From the NCBI RefSeq assembly GCF_005860765.1, contig NZ_VCEI01000025.1, positions 372,001 through 436,000 on the forward strand: a stretch of DNA of 64,000 bases. The letters run 5' to 3'. Numbering within the stretch: position 1 is the stretch's first letter; the number at the start of each line of letters is the position of its first letter. The position numbers were made by a program, and so were the translations under genes. This DNA comes from Dyadobacter sediminis. Lineage in GTDB: Bacteria > Bacteroidota > Bacteroidia > Cytophagales > Spirosomataceae. The notes beneath the pieces were generated by a model. It saw nothing but the letters and a program-made list of their open reading frames with translations. It did not search any database and was not told the DNA's origin. This document shows positions 39,284-48,860 of the stretch, in pieces.

Positions 39284-40555
39284 TCATTTCTTTGCTCCGA
39301 CCAGCAGAACCCAGTCCCAGCCAGGCTGCGAGTCCGGCGGCTGCACAATGGCATGGGCTGCTGTCTGAAAACTGCCTCCGGTCCACCGTCTGCCAGTACG
39401 CGGACTGTACCAGACCGTTTCAAATTCCGTGCCGTTCAGGTGCGTGAGATCAAGCGTTACCGGTTTGGAAGAAGGCACGTACAGCATCGCCATGCGTTTG
39501 TTTGATAAGGAAAGAATGCCGATTTCGCTTTGGTCAACAGAATCCGGCAGCAGTTGCGGAGAAGCTTCCGGCTGCATGTATTCCCACGGAATTCCTTTCA
39601 GGATTTTAACCAGCTGATGAATGTATTCCGCTCCGTCTTTGGTAATGTTCATTTTCCAGGTCGGATTAAAATTCCGGATGGTGCTCAGATGGCAAAAACC
39701 GGCGGCAGAACTCATAATAGATTGATAAGCCTGATTTCGGATCAGCCCCGACTGGTCGGCAATTTCTTTCGGGAATTCTGAATTGGCGATCAGAAATGGC
39801 CGTAGCGCAGCTTCTGCTGAATTTTTCTGCCAGTTGGCCAGCGCGGCATATTCCGAATACGTTACCGTAGAATCCGGAATAATAAATTTGAGATCCGAGC
39901 GGTTTGGCGAACTGCTGTTATTCGTTGGCGAACAAGTACTTAATGATGCAATAATCTGTCCGTCAAAACCGGAACGGATGCCGTCAGCAATGGCTTTGAA
40001 CTGGGAAGCACTCTGATATTCCTCTTCACTTACAATCCAGATGATATTGCTGTATTTCGCGTAGCGCTTTCCTGCAAAGGCGCCGTACTCTTTCCAGATT
40101 TCTTCATTGTGCGCATCAAAAACGACGTTCCAGCTTTTGCGTGATACCACAATGCCGACAACAAGATTGCGCTCCTTTGCCGCTGCAATCATTTTTTCAA
40201 GATAATCAAAATAGGCCGCGTTGGGCTTCGAAAGATTGTTGTTCTGGAATGGCGGTATTTTATGATAATTTCTCTGGTTGGGCAAAGCCGGCAAAAGTTC
40301 CACCAGAATAGTATTAAACGACTGAGACTTCCGCACATTCATATAGTGCAGTGCTTCGGGATAGCTCAGTTTGCGGAGCAGCTGCCAGGCAACGTCCGCA
40401 ACCATCAGAAAAGGAGTGCCGTTCGCATCCGTAATATGGCGGCCGTTTGGACTGACTTTTAAAGGAAATGCATTTTTGGCATAATCATCTTCAGCAGCCA
40501 GGGTTGTGTTTGGCAGGATAAACAGGATTAAAATACCCAAAAGGCATTTAACCAT
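39284..40555 (-). CDS. DUF4038 (apiosidase-like) glycoside hydrolase
   Basis: A 423-residue exported protein with a signal peptide ending TLAAE (1-21). The body is a DUF4038 TIM-barrel, starting LKVSPNGRHITDANGTPFLMVADVAWQ in that family's manner. A small C-terminal beta domain (about 335-420) matches the 'putative collagen-binding' partner domain usual in DUF4038 proteins. The family includes GH140 apiosidases, but most members have no tested substrate. Candidate catalytic acids are in SEEEYQ and NSEFPKE. The frame extends upstream to 40603; ATG at 40555 fits the signal peptide. Confidence 0.82.
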   Translation of the reverse strand: MVKCLLGILILFILPNTTLAAEDDYAKNAFPLKVSPNGRHITDANGTPFLMVADVAWQLLRKLSYPEALHYMNVRKSQSFNTILVELLPALPNQRNYHKIPPFQNNNLSKPNAAYFDYLEKMIAAAKERNLVVGIVVSRKSWNVVFDAHNEEIWKEYGAFAGKRYAKYSNIIWIVSEEEYQSASQFKAIADGIRSGFDGQIIASLSTCSPTNNSSSPNRSDLKFIIPDSTVTYSEYAALANWQKNSAEAALRPFLIANSEFPKEIADQSGLIRNQAYQSIMSSAAGFCHLSTIRNFNPTWKMNITKDGAEYIHQLVKILKGIPWEYMQPEASPQLLPDSVDQSEIGILSLSNKRMAMLYVPSSKPVTLDLTHLNGTEFETVWYSPRTGRRWTGGSFQTAAHAIVQPPDSQPGWDWVLLVGAKK

Positions 40556-40614
40556 TCTGGAAAAAACAGCTTGATGATTAAAGTTATTTTTAGTGTAAGT
40601 CAAATCCTGAAAAA

Positions 40615-41262
40615 TTACTTGTTCTTTAAATCCGCAATGGTCGCCGTCGGATTCGCTGATCCGAAAACAAAACTTCCTGCTACCAGAATATCCGCGCCGT
40701 TCTGGATCAGCGAAGCAGCATTATCCAGATTAACGCCGCCATCCACCTCAATCTTGAAATTGTAGCCGAATTTTTCTTTCAGCGCTTTCAGCGTGGCTAC
40801 TTTTTTATACGTGTTTTCAATAAATTTCTGGCCGCCGAATCCCGGATTGACAGACATCACCAGCACAAGGGATAAATCCGGAAGTATTTCCGAAAGCGCC
40901 TCCACAGGCGTATGCGGATTAATGGCGACGCCCGGCTGCACACCAAGCTGCCTGATATGCTGAACAGTACTGTGCAGATGCGGACATGCTTCGTAATGGA
41001 CTGTCAATCCCCATGCGCCTGCCTTGCTGAATGCTTCCAGATACCGGTCCGGCTGTTCAATCATGAGATGAACGTCAAGCGGTTTTCGGGCATGTTTGTG
41101 AATGGCTTCACAAACCGGAATGCCAAAGGAAATATTCGGGACAAACATGCCATCCATGATATCAACATGAATATAATCCGCTTCACTCGCATTCAGCATT
41201 TCAATGTCGCGCTGAAGATTCGCAAAGTCGGCAGCAAGTATGGATGGGGCAATTTCAGCCAT
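40615..41262 (-). CDS. rpe: Ribulose-phosphate 3-epimerase
   Basis: A 215-residue TIM-barrel enzyme of the pentose phosphate pathway that interconverts ribulose 5-phosphate and xylulose 5-phosphate. Signatures are APSILAADFANL (5-16), HVDIMDGMFVPN (32-43), VHLMIEQPD, NPGFGGQKF and EVDGGVN. Metal-binding His and Asp residues are all in place. It is 59 bp upstream of the DUF4038 gene on the same strand. Confidence 0.97.
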   Translation of the reverse strand: MAEIAPSILAADFANLQRDIEMLNASEADYIHVDIMDGMFVPNISFGIPVCEAIHKHARKPLDVHLMIEQPDRYLEAFSKAGAWGLTVHYEACPHLHSTVQHIRQLGVQPGVAINPHTPVEALSEILPDLSLVLVMSVNPGFGGQKFIENTYKKVATLKALKEKFGYNFKIEVDGGVNLDNAASLIQNGADILVAGSFVFGSANPTATIADLKNK

Positions 41263-41452
41263 GATTCGGTCGGGTATAACGGTTTAATGAGGGCGAAATT
41301 AGTGAATTTATGTACATGCCGGTCAAGCATAGGAAATGTAAGTATTTACCTTCCTGAAATATAATAAGTTAGGTTGGCGGAAGCTGTAAACGCAATGCTT
41401 TATTGTTGGAAAGACAAAAAACATAATCGGGATAAATCACTTATTTTGCTCC

Positions 41453-41460
41453 TAAATTTG
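41453..41460 (+). promoter_or_regulatory. Putative -7 box for ligA
   Basis: TAAATTTG is an exact TAnnTTTG match, 22 bp before the ligA start codon. No clear -33 TTTG lies at the right distance. The rest of the 220-bp rpe-ligA gap shows nothing else. Confidence 0.4.
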
Positions 41461-41482
41461 AAGGAAACAAAAAGCAGCCGCA

Positions 41483-43579
41483 ATGATTATGACGCCGGAA
41501 CAGCAGATTCTTGACCTCATTCAGAAAATTAATTATTACAATGATCGCTATTATCAGGATAGTGTATCCGAAATATCCGATTTTGAATTTGACCAGCTTT
41601 TAAATCAGCTGAAGGCGCTGGAAAGTCAGTACCCCGAATTCAGGCAGAGCGATTCTCCGACGCAAAGGGTAGGAGGCACGGTAACGAAGTCGTTCAATAC
41701 CGTTTATCATCGTTACCCGATGCTGTCGCTGGACAATACCTACAATGAACAGGAGCTGCGCAACTTTGATGACCGTGTAAGAAAAGGGCTGAATGGTGAA
41801 GCTTACGAATACATCTGCGAACTGAAATTCGACGGCATTTCGCTTAGTTTCACTTATGAAAACGGCGTGCTCGTGAGAGGCGTCACAAGGGGCGACGGAA
41901 CGCGCGGAGATGAAATCACCAACAACATCAAAACGATCCGGACTTTGCCGCTGCGTGTAAAAGCAGCCGGGTTGCCCGAGCTTTTCGAGGTACGCGGCGA
42001 GGGTTTCATGCCGATTTCATCGTTTCAGAAGCTGAACGAGGAAATGGAAACTTTGGGTGAAAATCTGTATGCCAATCCGAGGAATGCCGCTTCGGGTTCT
42101 TTCAAACTGCAGGATTCGGCTGAAACGGCCAGGCGTGCGCTCGACTGCTACATATATTCCTTTATTACAGACAACGAAGTGTTCAAAAGCCATGAAGAAA
42201 GTCTGCTGGAACTGAAATCCCGGGGTTTCAACGTTTCGCCGGGCTGGCGCAAAGTGCAGACAATCGACGAAGTAATCGCATACATTCATGCATGGGAAGA
42301 AAAACGCATGACGCTTCCGCTGGCAACAGACGGGATTGTGATCAAAGTCAATTCCTTTGAACAGCAGCGGGAACTCGGTTTCACGGCCAAAAGCCCGCGC
42401 TGGGCTATTTCCTTCAAGTACAAAGCGGAGAACAAGCCGGCTGTTCTCCGGTCGGTCAATTTTCAGGTAGGCAGAATCGGAACGATTACACCGGTGGCAA
42501 ATCTGTGCGCGGAAAGCGAACGCATGCTTCCTTATAACCAGGTCCGGGGCGTGCATCTTTCCGGAACGTATGTGAAACGCGCGACGCTTCACAATGCCAA
42601 TGAACTCATACGATTGGGCATACGAATCGGCGATACGGTGTTTGTGGAAAAAAGCGGGGAAATTATTCCGAAAATAACCGGTGTAGACATCACGCAGCGA
42701 GAAAACTTCCTGACGGTACCGATTGATTTCCCGGTAAATTGCCCCGAATGCGGCTCGCCTCTGCAACGTAACGAAGGCGAAGTAGCCTTTTTCTGTCCGA
42801 ACGACAGCCATTGCCCGCCGCAGCTGAAAGGCCGTATCGAGCATTTCATCCATCGCAAGGCCATGAACATCGAAAGTCTGGGCGAAGGAAAAGTAGAAAC
42901 GCTGTTTGACATCAATCTGGTACGTACGCCTGCGGATCTGTACGATCTTAAGTATGAAAGTCTGCTCGGCTTGGAGAAAAACATTCTCAATGAAGAAACG
43001 GGCAAGATCAAAAAAATCAGTTTCAGGGAAAAAACGGTTGAAAATATTCTGAACGGCATTGCGCTTTCCAAAACGGTTCCGTTTAAAAATGTGCTCTTTG
43101 CATTGGGAATCCGCTTTGTGGGCGCAACAGTTGCCGAGAAACTGGCTGTTTATTTCAAATCCATTGATGCATTGCGCACGGCCAGTTACGATCAGCTTGT
43201 TGCCGTTCCTGAAATCGGCGGCCGGATTGCGCAAAGTATCGTGTCTTATTTCAGCGTACCTGAAAACCAGCTTCTTGTGGAACGTTTGCAACGGGCCGGT
43301 CTGCAGATGGAAAGTGATGAAAAGCCTGTTGTGCTGGAAAGCAATGTGCTGGAAGGCAAAACGTTTGTCATTTCCGGTGTGTTCGAAAACTTTGACCGGG
43401 ACGATCTGAAGGATAAAATAGAAGCGAACGGAGGCCGGATTTTGAGTGGTGTTTCCGGAAAACTGAATTATCTGCTGGCAGGCGCGAATATGGGCCCGGC
43501 CAAGCTCGAAAAAGCAAGAAAACTGGGTGTCACGATTTTGGCGGAAGAAGAATTTTTAGCAATGATCCGTAATAAATAA
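41483..43579 (+). CDS. ligA: NAD-dependent DNA ligase LigA
   Basis: A 698-residue ligase that seals nicks in replication and repair. The adenylated lysine is Lys115 in ELKFDGIS. An N-terminal Ia domain, an OB fold, a four-cysteine zinc finger (CPECG...CPNDSHC, about 414-440), helix-hairpin-helix repeats and a C-terminal BRCT domain (about 620-698) are all present. The start may be ATG 41483 or Met3 at 41489. Complete and unremarkable. Confidence 0.98.
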   Translation: MIMTPEQQILDLIQKINYYNDRYYQDSVSEISDFEFDQLLNQLKALESQYPEFRQSDSPTQRVGGTVTKSFNTVYHRYPMLSLDNTYNEQELRNFDDRVRKGLNGEAYEYICELKFDGISLSFTYENGVLVRGVTRGDGTRGDEITNNIKTIRTLPLRVKAAGLPELFEVRGEGFMPISSFQKLNEEMETLGENLYANPRNAASGSFKLQDSAETARRALDCYIYSFITDNEVFKSHEESLLELKSRGFNVSPGWRKVQTIDEVIAYIHAWEEKRMTLPLATDGIVIKVNSFEQQRELGFTAKSPRWAISFKYKAENKPAVLRSVNFQVGRIGTITPVANLCAESERMLPYNQVRGVHLSGTYVKRATLHNANELIRLGIRIGDTVFVEKSGEIIPKITGVDITQRENFLTVPIDFPVNCPECGSPLQRNEGEVAFFCPNDSHCPPQLKGRIEHFIHRKAMNIESLGEGKVETLFDINLVRTPADLYDLKYESLLGLEKNILNEETGKIKKISFREKTVENILNGIALSKTVPFKNVLFALGIRFVGATVAEKLAVYFKSIDALRTASYDQLVAVPEIGGRIAQSIVSYFSVPENQLLVERLQRAGLQMESDEKPVVLESNVLEGKTFVISGVFENFDRDDLKDKIEANGGRILSGVSGKLNYLLAGANMGPAKLEKARKLGVTILAEEEFLAMIRNK

Positions 43580-43599
43580 AGAAAAATGCCTCAGAAAGC

Positions 43600-43607
43600 T
43601 AACTTTG
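43600..43607 (+). promoter_or_regulatory. Putative -7 box for dapA
   Basis: TAACTTTG is an exact TAnnTTTG match, 31 bp before the dapA ATG and 20 bp after the ligA stop. It would allow transcription independent of ligA. Confidence 0.4.
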
Positions 43608-43638
43608 TGTTTTAAAATCTAACATTTATACAGGAATA

Positions 43639-44529
43639 ATGCCATTGGACCAACGTTTTAAAGGGGTAGGAGCTGCGTTGATTACACCTTTTGATGAGCA
43701 GAACAAAATTGATTATCCGGGTTTGAAAAGACTGATCGACCTCGTAACAGAGGGCGGATCGGATTACCTCGTCGTACAGGGAACAACAGGCGAATCTCCG
43801 ACAGTATCCAGGCAGGAAAAAACGGAGATCCTGGCATTTACCATAAAAAACAACACCAAGTCGCTGCCCATTGTGTATGGTCTTGGCGGCAACAACACGC
43901 AGACTGTACTGGATTCCATTAAAGAAACCGATTTTAACGGTGTCGACGCCATTCTTTCCGTTTGTCCTTATTATAACAAACCGACTCAGGAAGGAATTGC
44001 AGCACATTTTACAGCCATTGCAGATGCTTCGCCGGTTCCGGTTATCTTATACAATGTGCCCGGCCGCACGGTCGTAAACATGAAACCGGATACAATCGTG
44101 AAACTTGCCGCGCATCCGAACATCATCGGGATTAAAGATGCGGGCGGAAGCATCGAACAAAGCATGGAACTGGCATCCCGCGTGCCCGACGATTTCCTGC
44201 TGCTTTCCGGCGACGACAATCTGGTTACGACGATGATCAGTGTGGGCTGGCATGGCGTTATTTCAGTGATTGCCAATGCGTTCCCTTCGCAGTTCAGAGA
44301 TCTTACATGGCATGCGCTGGAAGGAAGGTTTCAGGAAGCAGCCCGTTTGCAGCTGGCATTTCTGGAATTCGATACGCTGCTTTATATAGAATCCAATCCG
44401 GTCGGGATCAAAAAATGTCTGGAAATAAAAGGCATATGCCGCTCCGATGTTCGCTTGCCGTTGCTGAAAGCATCCGACGAGTTAGGCCAAAAGCTTGAAA
44501 AAGCCATGATCAGAGAAGGATTCCTTTGA
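43639..44529 (+). CDS. dapA: 4-hydroxy-tetrahydrodipicolinate synthase
   Basis: A 296-residue aldolase-fold enzyme for the first step of the diaminopimelate branch. The Schiff-base Lys166 (IGIKDAGG), Tyr139 (LYNVPGRT) and GTTGES (48-53) are all in place. The stop overlaps an in-frame TTG of the next gene, and the real ATG of that gene is 3 bp downstream, so the two are co-transcribed. Confidence 0.97.
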   Translation: MPLDQRFKGVGAALITPFDEQNKIDYPGLKRLIDLVTEGGSDYLVVQGTTGESPTVSRQEKTEILAFTIKNNTKSLPIVYGLGGNNTQTVLDSIKETDFNGVDAILSVCPYYNKPTQEGIAAHFTAIADASPVPVILYNVPGRTVVNMKPDTIVKLAAHPNIIGIKDAGGSIEQSMELASRVPDDFLLLSGDDNLVTTMISVGWHGVISVIANAFPSQFRDLTWHALEGRFQEAARLQLAFLEFDTLLYIESNPVGIKKCLEIKGICRSDVRLPLLKASDELGQKLEKAMIREGFL

Positions 44530-44531
44530 AT

Positions 44532-45590
44532 ATGATCACGTTTTATCCCGGACCGTCCAAGGTTTATCCGCAAGTCGGGCCGTATCTTCAGGAAGCTGTC
44601 GAAAGCGGACTGATCAGCGCCAATCACAGAAGCGAGGCATTTATGCAAATGCTTCAGCATACGGTTTTGTCGTTAAAAACAAAGCTGGACGTTCCGGATG
44701 ATTATGAAGTGTATTTTGTCTCTTCTGCAACCGAATGCTGGGAAATCATTGCGCAGTCGCTTATTTCAGCTTCCAGTACGCACATTTACAACGGCGCTTT
44801 TGGTGAAAAATGGATGCAGTACACGCATAAAATCACAGCCGGCGCCAATGCTTTTTATTTTGATTCCGAAACGGTTCCGGACCTGAACAAACTGTATTTT
44901 CAGGAAAATGAAGTAATCTGTGTTACGCACAGTGAAACTTCCAACGGCACTTTTCTCCCTTCTTCCTTTCTCTCTGAACTCCGTTCCCGAACTGAAAACC
45001 TGATTGCCGTGGACGCTACTTCTTCCATGGCGGGCGTTGCGCTGCCCTGGCAAAATGCCGACATCTGGTATGCATCCGTTCAGAAATGTTTCGGGCTTCC
45101 GGCCGGGCTGGGCGTCATGATCGTTTCGCCTCGGGCCGTTCGCAGGGCAGAAGAAATCGGTGAGAATAAACATTATAACAGCCTGCTTTTCATCAGAGAC
45201 AATTTTCTCAAATTCCAGACGCCGTATACGCCCAATACGCTCGGCATTTATCTGATAGGAAAAGTCATGGAACAGGTGGAACAGATTGAGATTATTTCAG
45301 AAATTATACAACAAAGAGCAAAAAACTGGTATCAATTTCTGGCCGAAAACGGATACGAGTTGCTTGTCAAAAATGAAGCCGTGCGTTCCGGTACCGTTAT
45401 TGCCGTACATGCAGAAAAGACAAGGATTGCGGAATTGAAAAAAGCAGCAAAACAGGACGGAATCACGCTGGGCAACGGTTACGGAAAAGACAAGGAGACC
45501 AGTTTCCGGATCGCCAATTTCCCGGCCATAAGTGATGAAGAAATTGCAGTTCTGAAGGGATTTCTGATCCGGACGGCTTCAAATAAGTAG
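44532..45590 (+). CDS. Class V aminotransferase, SerC-like
   Basis: A 352-residue PLP enzyme of fold type I. It begins MITFYPGPSKVYP, like phosphoserine and alanine-glyoxylate aminotransferases. The PLP-binding Lys185 lies in ASVQKCFGLPAG and the ring-contacting Asp161 in VDATSSM. Position after dapA suggests amino-acid metabolism, but the substrate is not fixed; SerC is one option. An upstream TTG overlapping dapA is not needed. Confidence 0.87.
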   Translation: MITFYPGPSKVYPQVGPYLQEAVESGLISANHRSEAFMQMLQHTVLSLKTKLDVPDDYEVYFVSSATECWEIIAQSLISASSTHIYNGAFGEKWMQYTHKITAGANAFYFDSETVPDLNKLYFQENEVICVTHSETSNGTFLPSSFLSELRSRTENLIAVDATSSMAGVALPWQNADIWYASVQKCFGLPAGLGVMIVSPRAVRRAEEIGENKHYNSLLFIRDNFLKFQTPYTPNTLGIYLIGKVMEQVEQIEIISEIIQQRAKNWYQFLAENGYELLVKNEAVRSGTVIAVHAEKTRIAELKKAAKQDGITLGNGYGKDKETSFRIANFPAISDEEIAVLKGFLIRTASNK

Positions 45591-45665
45591 CGAATGAGTA
45601 TTATTGATGGTTATTTGCATTTATTAACTAAACATTAATTAACTCATTTCTGCAGTTTACAAGTT

Positions 45666-46379
45666 GTGCGATTAGATATATTAAAACAATATCAGGCTCA
45701 GACGAAATACCTGGTTGCGCTGGATTCCATTATTTTCGGTTTTGATGGTGAAGAGCTGAAATTGCTGCTTGTAAAAAGAGGTATCGAGCAGGAGCATCAC
45801 ACCTGGTCCTTAATGGGCGGCTGGATGCAGCCCGACGAAAGCCTGGAAAGTGCTTCTTCCAGAATCCTGTTTGAACTCACGAACCTGACCGACATTTATC
45901 TTGAGCAGCTGCATACATTCGGGAGTCCTGAACGTGATCCCGTGGAACGCACCGTTTCGGTCGCCTACTTTGCGCTGATCAATGTGGAAGATTACGATCA
46001 CAAGATTTCCAAAAGCTACGAAGCGCAGTGGTTTTCCATGCAGGAACTGCCTCATCTTCTTTTTGACCACGCTTCCATGGTGGAAATGGCCATTCAGCAT
46101 TTACGGTACAAAGCCTCGCAGCATCCGATTGGGTTTGAGCTGCTTCCCGAAAAATTCACGATCCCGCAGCTTCAAAAATTGTATGAAGCCATTTTCGGGA
46201 CCGATCTGGATAAACGCAATTTCAGCCGGAAACTGCTTTCGACCAATCTGCTTGTAAAGCTGGACGAAAAGCAAAAAGGTTATTCCAAAAAAGGCGCCTA
46301 CTTTTACAAAATCAACGAAGAAAAATACCGCAAGCAATTCAATACGTTTCTCAATTTCCTGCCCGGGAATGCGTCCTGA
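45666..46379 (+). CDS. Nudix-like transcriptional regulator (NrtR/AraR type)
   Basis: A 237-residue protein with an N-terminal Nudix domain (about 15-140) and a C-terminal winged helix (about 155-235, with RNFSRKLL and KKGAYFYKIN). The Nudix box reads GGWMQPDE...SSRILFELTNL: the REUxEExGU core is degenerate, so hydrolysis is unlikely and ligand sensing more so, as in NrtR and Bacteroides AraR. It starts at GTG. Targets are unknown; no sugar-utilisation operon is adjacent. Confidence 0.85.
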   Translation: MRLDILKQYQAQTKYLVALDSIIFGFDGEELKLLLVKRGIEQEHHTWSLMGGWMQPDESLESASSRILFELTNLTDIYLEQLHTFGSPERDPVERTVSVAYFALINVEDYDHKISKSYEAQWFSMQELPHLLFDHASMVEMAIQHLRYKASQHPIGFELLPEKFTIPQLQKLYEAIFGTDLDKRNFSRKLLSTNLLVKLDEKQKGYSKKGAYFYKINEEKYRKQFNTFLNFLPGNAS

Positions 46380-46470
46380 AAGCGGTAATTTTTCAGAAAG
46401 AAACGGGCAACAGTTGTGTAAGCAAGCGGTTTTGAGCAACTTTGCGGGACATACATGCAAGGAAAATCCC

Positions 46471-47040
46471 ATGTTCAACTTCAAGGAAATCGTTTCCGTT
46501 ACGCTTATTCTTTTTTCTGTGATCGATGTGCTTGGTTCATTGCCGGTTATTGTTGATTTCAGGAAAAAGCTGGGGAAAATCGAGTCCGAAAAAGCAACGC
46601 TGGCAGCAGGATTCATTATGATTGTGTTTCTGTTTCTGGGCGAAAGGCTGCTGTCTCTTTTTGGAGTTGATGTCGCCTCCTTTGCCATTGCAGGCGCCAT
46701 TATCCTTTTTCTGCTAGGAATGGAAATGATTTTGGGAAGGAATATTTTCAAGCACGATGACCTGGATGTGGGAACTGCTTCCATCGTACCCATTGCATTT
46801 CCGATCATTGCCGGTGCCGCCACAATGACGACCTTGCTTGCCTTGCGCTCCACCTATCAGATCCAGAACATACTGATCGGCATTTTACTGAATCTGTTCT
46901 TTGTATATCTGGTTTTGAAATCGTCCAACTGGATCGAAAACAAACTTGGAACGGGCGGAACGGACATTCTCAGAAAGGTTTTCGGGATTATACTTCTGGC
47001 CATTTCCATTAAATTATTCAAAACAAACCTGATTATTTAG
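46471..47040 (+). CDS. MarC-family integral membrane protein
   Basis: A 189-residue protein with six hydrophobic segments. The start MFNFKEIVSVTLILFSVIDVLGSLP and PIAFPIIAGAATMTTLL near 110-126 are typical of the MarC/UPF0056 family, whose function is not settled. The frame opens at 46369, but ATG 46471 fits the family start. Confidence 0.9.
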   Translation: MFNFKEIVSVTLILFSVIDVLGSLPVIVDFRKKLGKIESEKATLAAGFIMIVFLFLGERLLSLFGVDVASFAIAGAIILFLLGMEMILGRNIFKHDDLDVGTASIVPIAFPIIAGAATMTTLLALRSTYQIQNILIGILLNLFFVYLVLKSSNWIENKLGTGGTDILRKVFGIILLAISIKLFKTNLII

Positions 47041-47090
47041 CCGGTAACATTTCAGGCGATCAGGATAAATTATTTTAAAATCAACATAAA

Positions 47091-47555
47091 ATGCAGCAAC
47101 TGGACAGCCTTAATCAGGTCGCAGAATTTCATACCACTTTCAGGCATCCGATTCTGGAAAAGCCTACAATCCCGTCCGAAGAACGTTCACGACTCCGTGT
47201 GGCCTTGCTTGCCGAAGAACTGAAAGAACTGGAAGTAGCCATTCTGGAAAAAGACATTGTGGAAGTCGCCGACGCACTCTGCGATCTGCAGTATGTATTG
47301 TCGGGCGCCGTGCTGGAATTTGGTCTTGGGGAAAAATTCAGGGCGCTTTTTGATGAAGTACAACGCTCCAATATGTCGAAAGCCTGTCTGAACGTGGAGG
47401 AAGCAGAAGCGACCGTGGCGCATTACAAGGCAAAAGGAACGGATTGCTATTATAAGGAAGACAATGGCAAATACCTGGTTTACAGAACTGCCGATGACAA
47501 AACACTGAAGAATATCAATTATTCTCCGGCTGATCTGGTTTCCATTCTGAGCTGA
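47091..47555 (+). CDS. MazG-like all-alpha NTP pyrophosphohydrolase
   Basis: A 154-residue protein with the MazG-type metal pattern EELKELEVA near 43-51 and EVADALCDLQYV near 58-69 (ExxE and ExxD ligands). A further region follows, ending SPADLVSIL. Such enzymes remove unusual or excess nucleotides by cleaving NTP to NMP and pyrophosphate. Substrate specificity cannot be read. Confidence 0.88.
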   Translation: MQQLDSLNQVAEFHTTFRHPILEKPTIPSEERSRLRVALLAEELKELEVAILEKDIVEVADALCDLQYVLSGAVLEFGLGEKFRALFDEVQRSNMSKACLNVEEAEATVAHYKAKGTDCYYKEDNGKYLVYRTADDKTLKNINYSPADLVSILS

Positions 47556-47581
47556 TAACTTTATTTAAATACTTTCTGCTT

Positions 47582-48814
47582 ATGTCATCAGTTCTTGACC
47601 GTTTTCTTCAGTACGTAAAAATCGATACGCAGTCAGACCCGGATTCGGAAACTTTTCCAAGTACGTCCAAGCAAAAAGACCTGAGCAAACTGCTTGTTTC
47701 GCAATTGCTTGAAATGGGAATTCAGGATGCGCATCTGGATGAACACGGCTATGTCTACGCAACGGTTCCTTCCAATTCGGAAAAAACGGACATTCCGGTA
47801 ATCTGCTTCTGCTCGCATGTGGACACATCGCCTGATGTAACCGGAGCCAATGTAAAACCGATCGTACACAAAAACTGGAACGGTGCCGACATCATTCTGC
47901 CCGACGACCCGACACAGGTTTTGCAGATCGGCGAACTGCACGATCTCGATCAGCAGATCGGCAATGATATTGTAACGGCAAGCGGCACTACGTTGCTTGG
48001 TGCGGATAATAAAGCAGGCGTTGCGGAAATCATGGCAGCCGTTGAATTCCTGCAGACGCATCCTGAAATCAAACACGGCCCGATCAAGATTCTTTTTACG
48101 CCGGACGAAGAAGTAGGCCGCGGAACCGAGAAAGTGGATCTTGAAAAACTGGGTGCCGATTTCGGGTATACCGTGGATGGCGAAGCGGTGGGAACGCTGG
48201 AAGACGAAACCTTTTCTGCCGACGGTGTGAAAATCACGATTCACGGCGTAAGCACGCATCCCGGCTATGCGCTGGACAAGCTGGAAAATGCGCTGAAAAT
48301 TGCCGGACAGATTCTTGCTGCACTGCCCAAAGCACTTTCACCGGAAGCCACCAAAGACAAGGAAGGGTTTATTCATCCCGTTCAAATGGAAGGCATTCAG
48401 GAAAAAGCCGTACTGAGCTTTATCATACGTGATTTTACCGAAAGCGGCCTGCATGAAAAAGAAGCTTTGCTGAAAGAAATTACGGATGACGTTCTGAGGC
48501 ACTTTCCCAATTCCACGGCCGAGTTCAAGGTTACGGAGCAATACCGGAACATGAAAGAAGTGCTGGACCTGCATCCTGAAGTGACGGAAAATGCATTTCT
48601 GGCGATGAAGCGGCTTGGCATGAACCCTGTTCAGAGAAGCATTCGTGGCGGTACGGACGGCTCGCGTTTGTCGTTTATGGGACTTCCATGCCCGAATATT
48701 TTTGCCGGCGAACATGCTTTTCATTCGCGACTGGAATGGGTTTCGGTGCAGGATATGGAAAAAGCCGTGGAAGTAATTGTAAATATATGCCGGATTTGGG
48801 AAGAGAAAGCCTGA
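47582..48814 (+). CDS. pepT: Peptidase T (tripeptide aminopeptidase)
   Basis: A 410-residue M20 di-zinc peptidase that frees the N-terminal residue of tripeptides in the cytosol. Metal and catalytic residues are visible in CSHVDTSPDVTG (near 79-90), GADNKAGVAE, TPDEEVGRG and the final GEHAFHSRLEW. Complete, 26 bp after the MazG-like gene. Confidence 0.96.
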   Translation: MSSVLDRFLQYVKIDTQSDPDSETFPSTSKQKDLSKLLVSQLLEMGIQDAHLDEHGYVYATVPSNSEKTDIPVICFCSHVDTSPDVTGANVKPIVHKNWNGADIILPDDPTQVLQIGELHDLDQQIGNDIVTASGTTLLGADNKAGVAEIMAAVEFLQTHPEIKHGPIKILFTPDEEVGRGTEKVDLEKLGADFGYTVDGEAVGTLEDETFSADGVKITIHGVSTHPGYALDKLENALKIAGQILAALPKALSPEATKDKEGFIHPVQMEGIQEKAVLSFIIRDFTESGLHEKEALLKEITDDVLRHFPNSTAEFKVTEQYRNMKEVLDLHPEVTENAFLAMKRLGMNPVQRSIRGGTDGSRLSFMGLPCPNIFAGEHAFHSRLEWVSVQDMEKAVEVIVNICRIWEEKA

Positions 48815-48860
48815 AAACGGATCTTATAAACAGTTACCAATACGCAAAGAATTAATTGAT

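Noticed and set aside
42017..43291. 424-aa minus-strand frame inside ligA
   Set aside because: ligA is complete on the plus strand with all catalytic motifs; the long antisense frame comes from codon bias.
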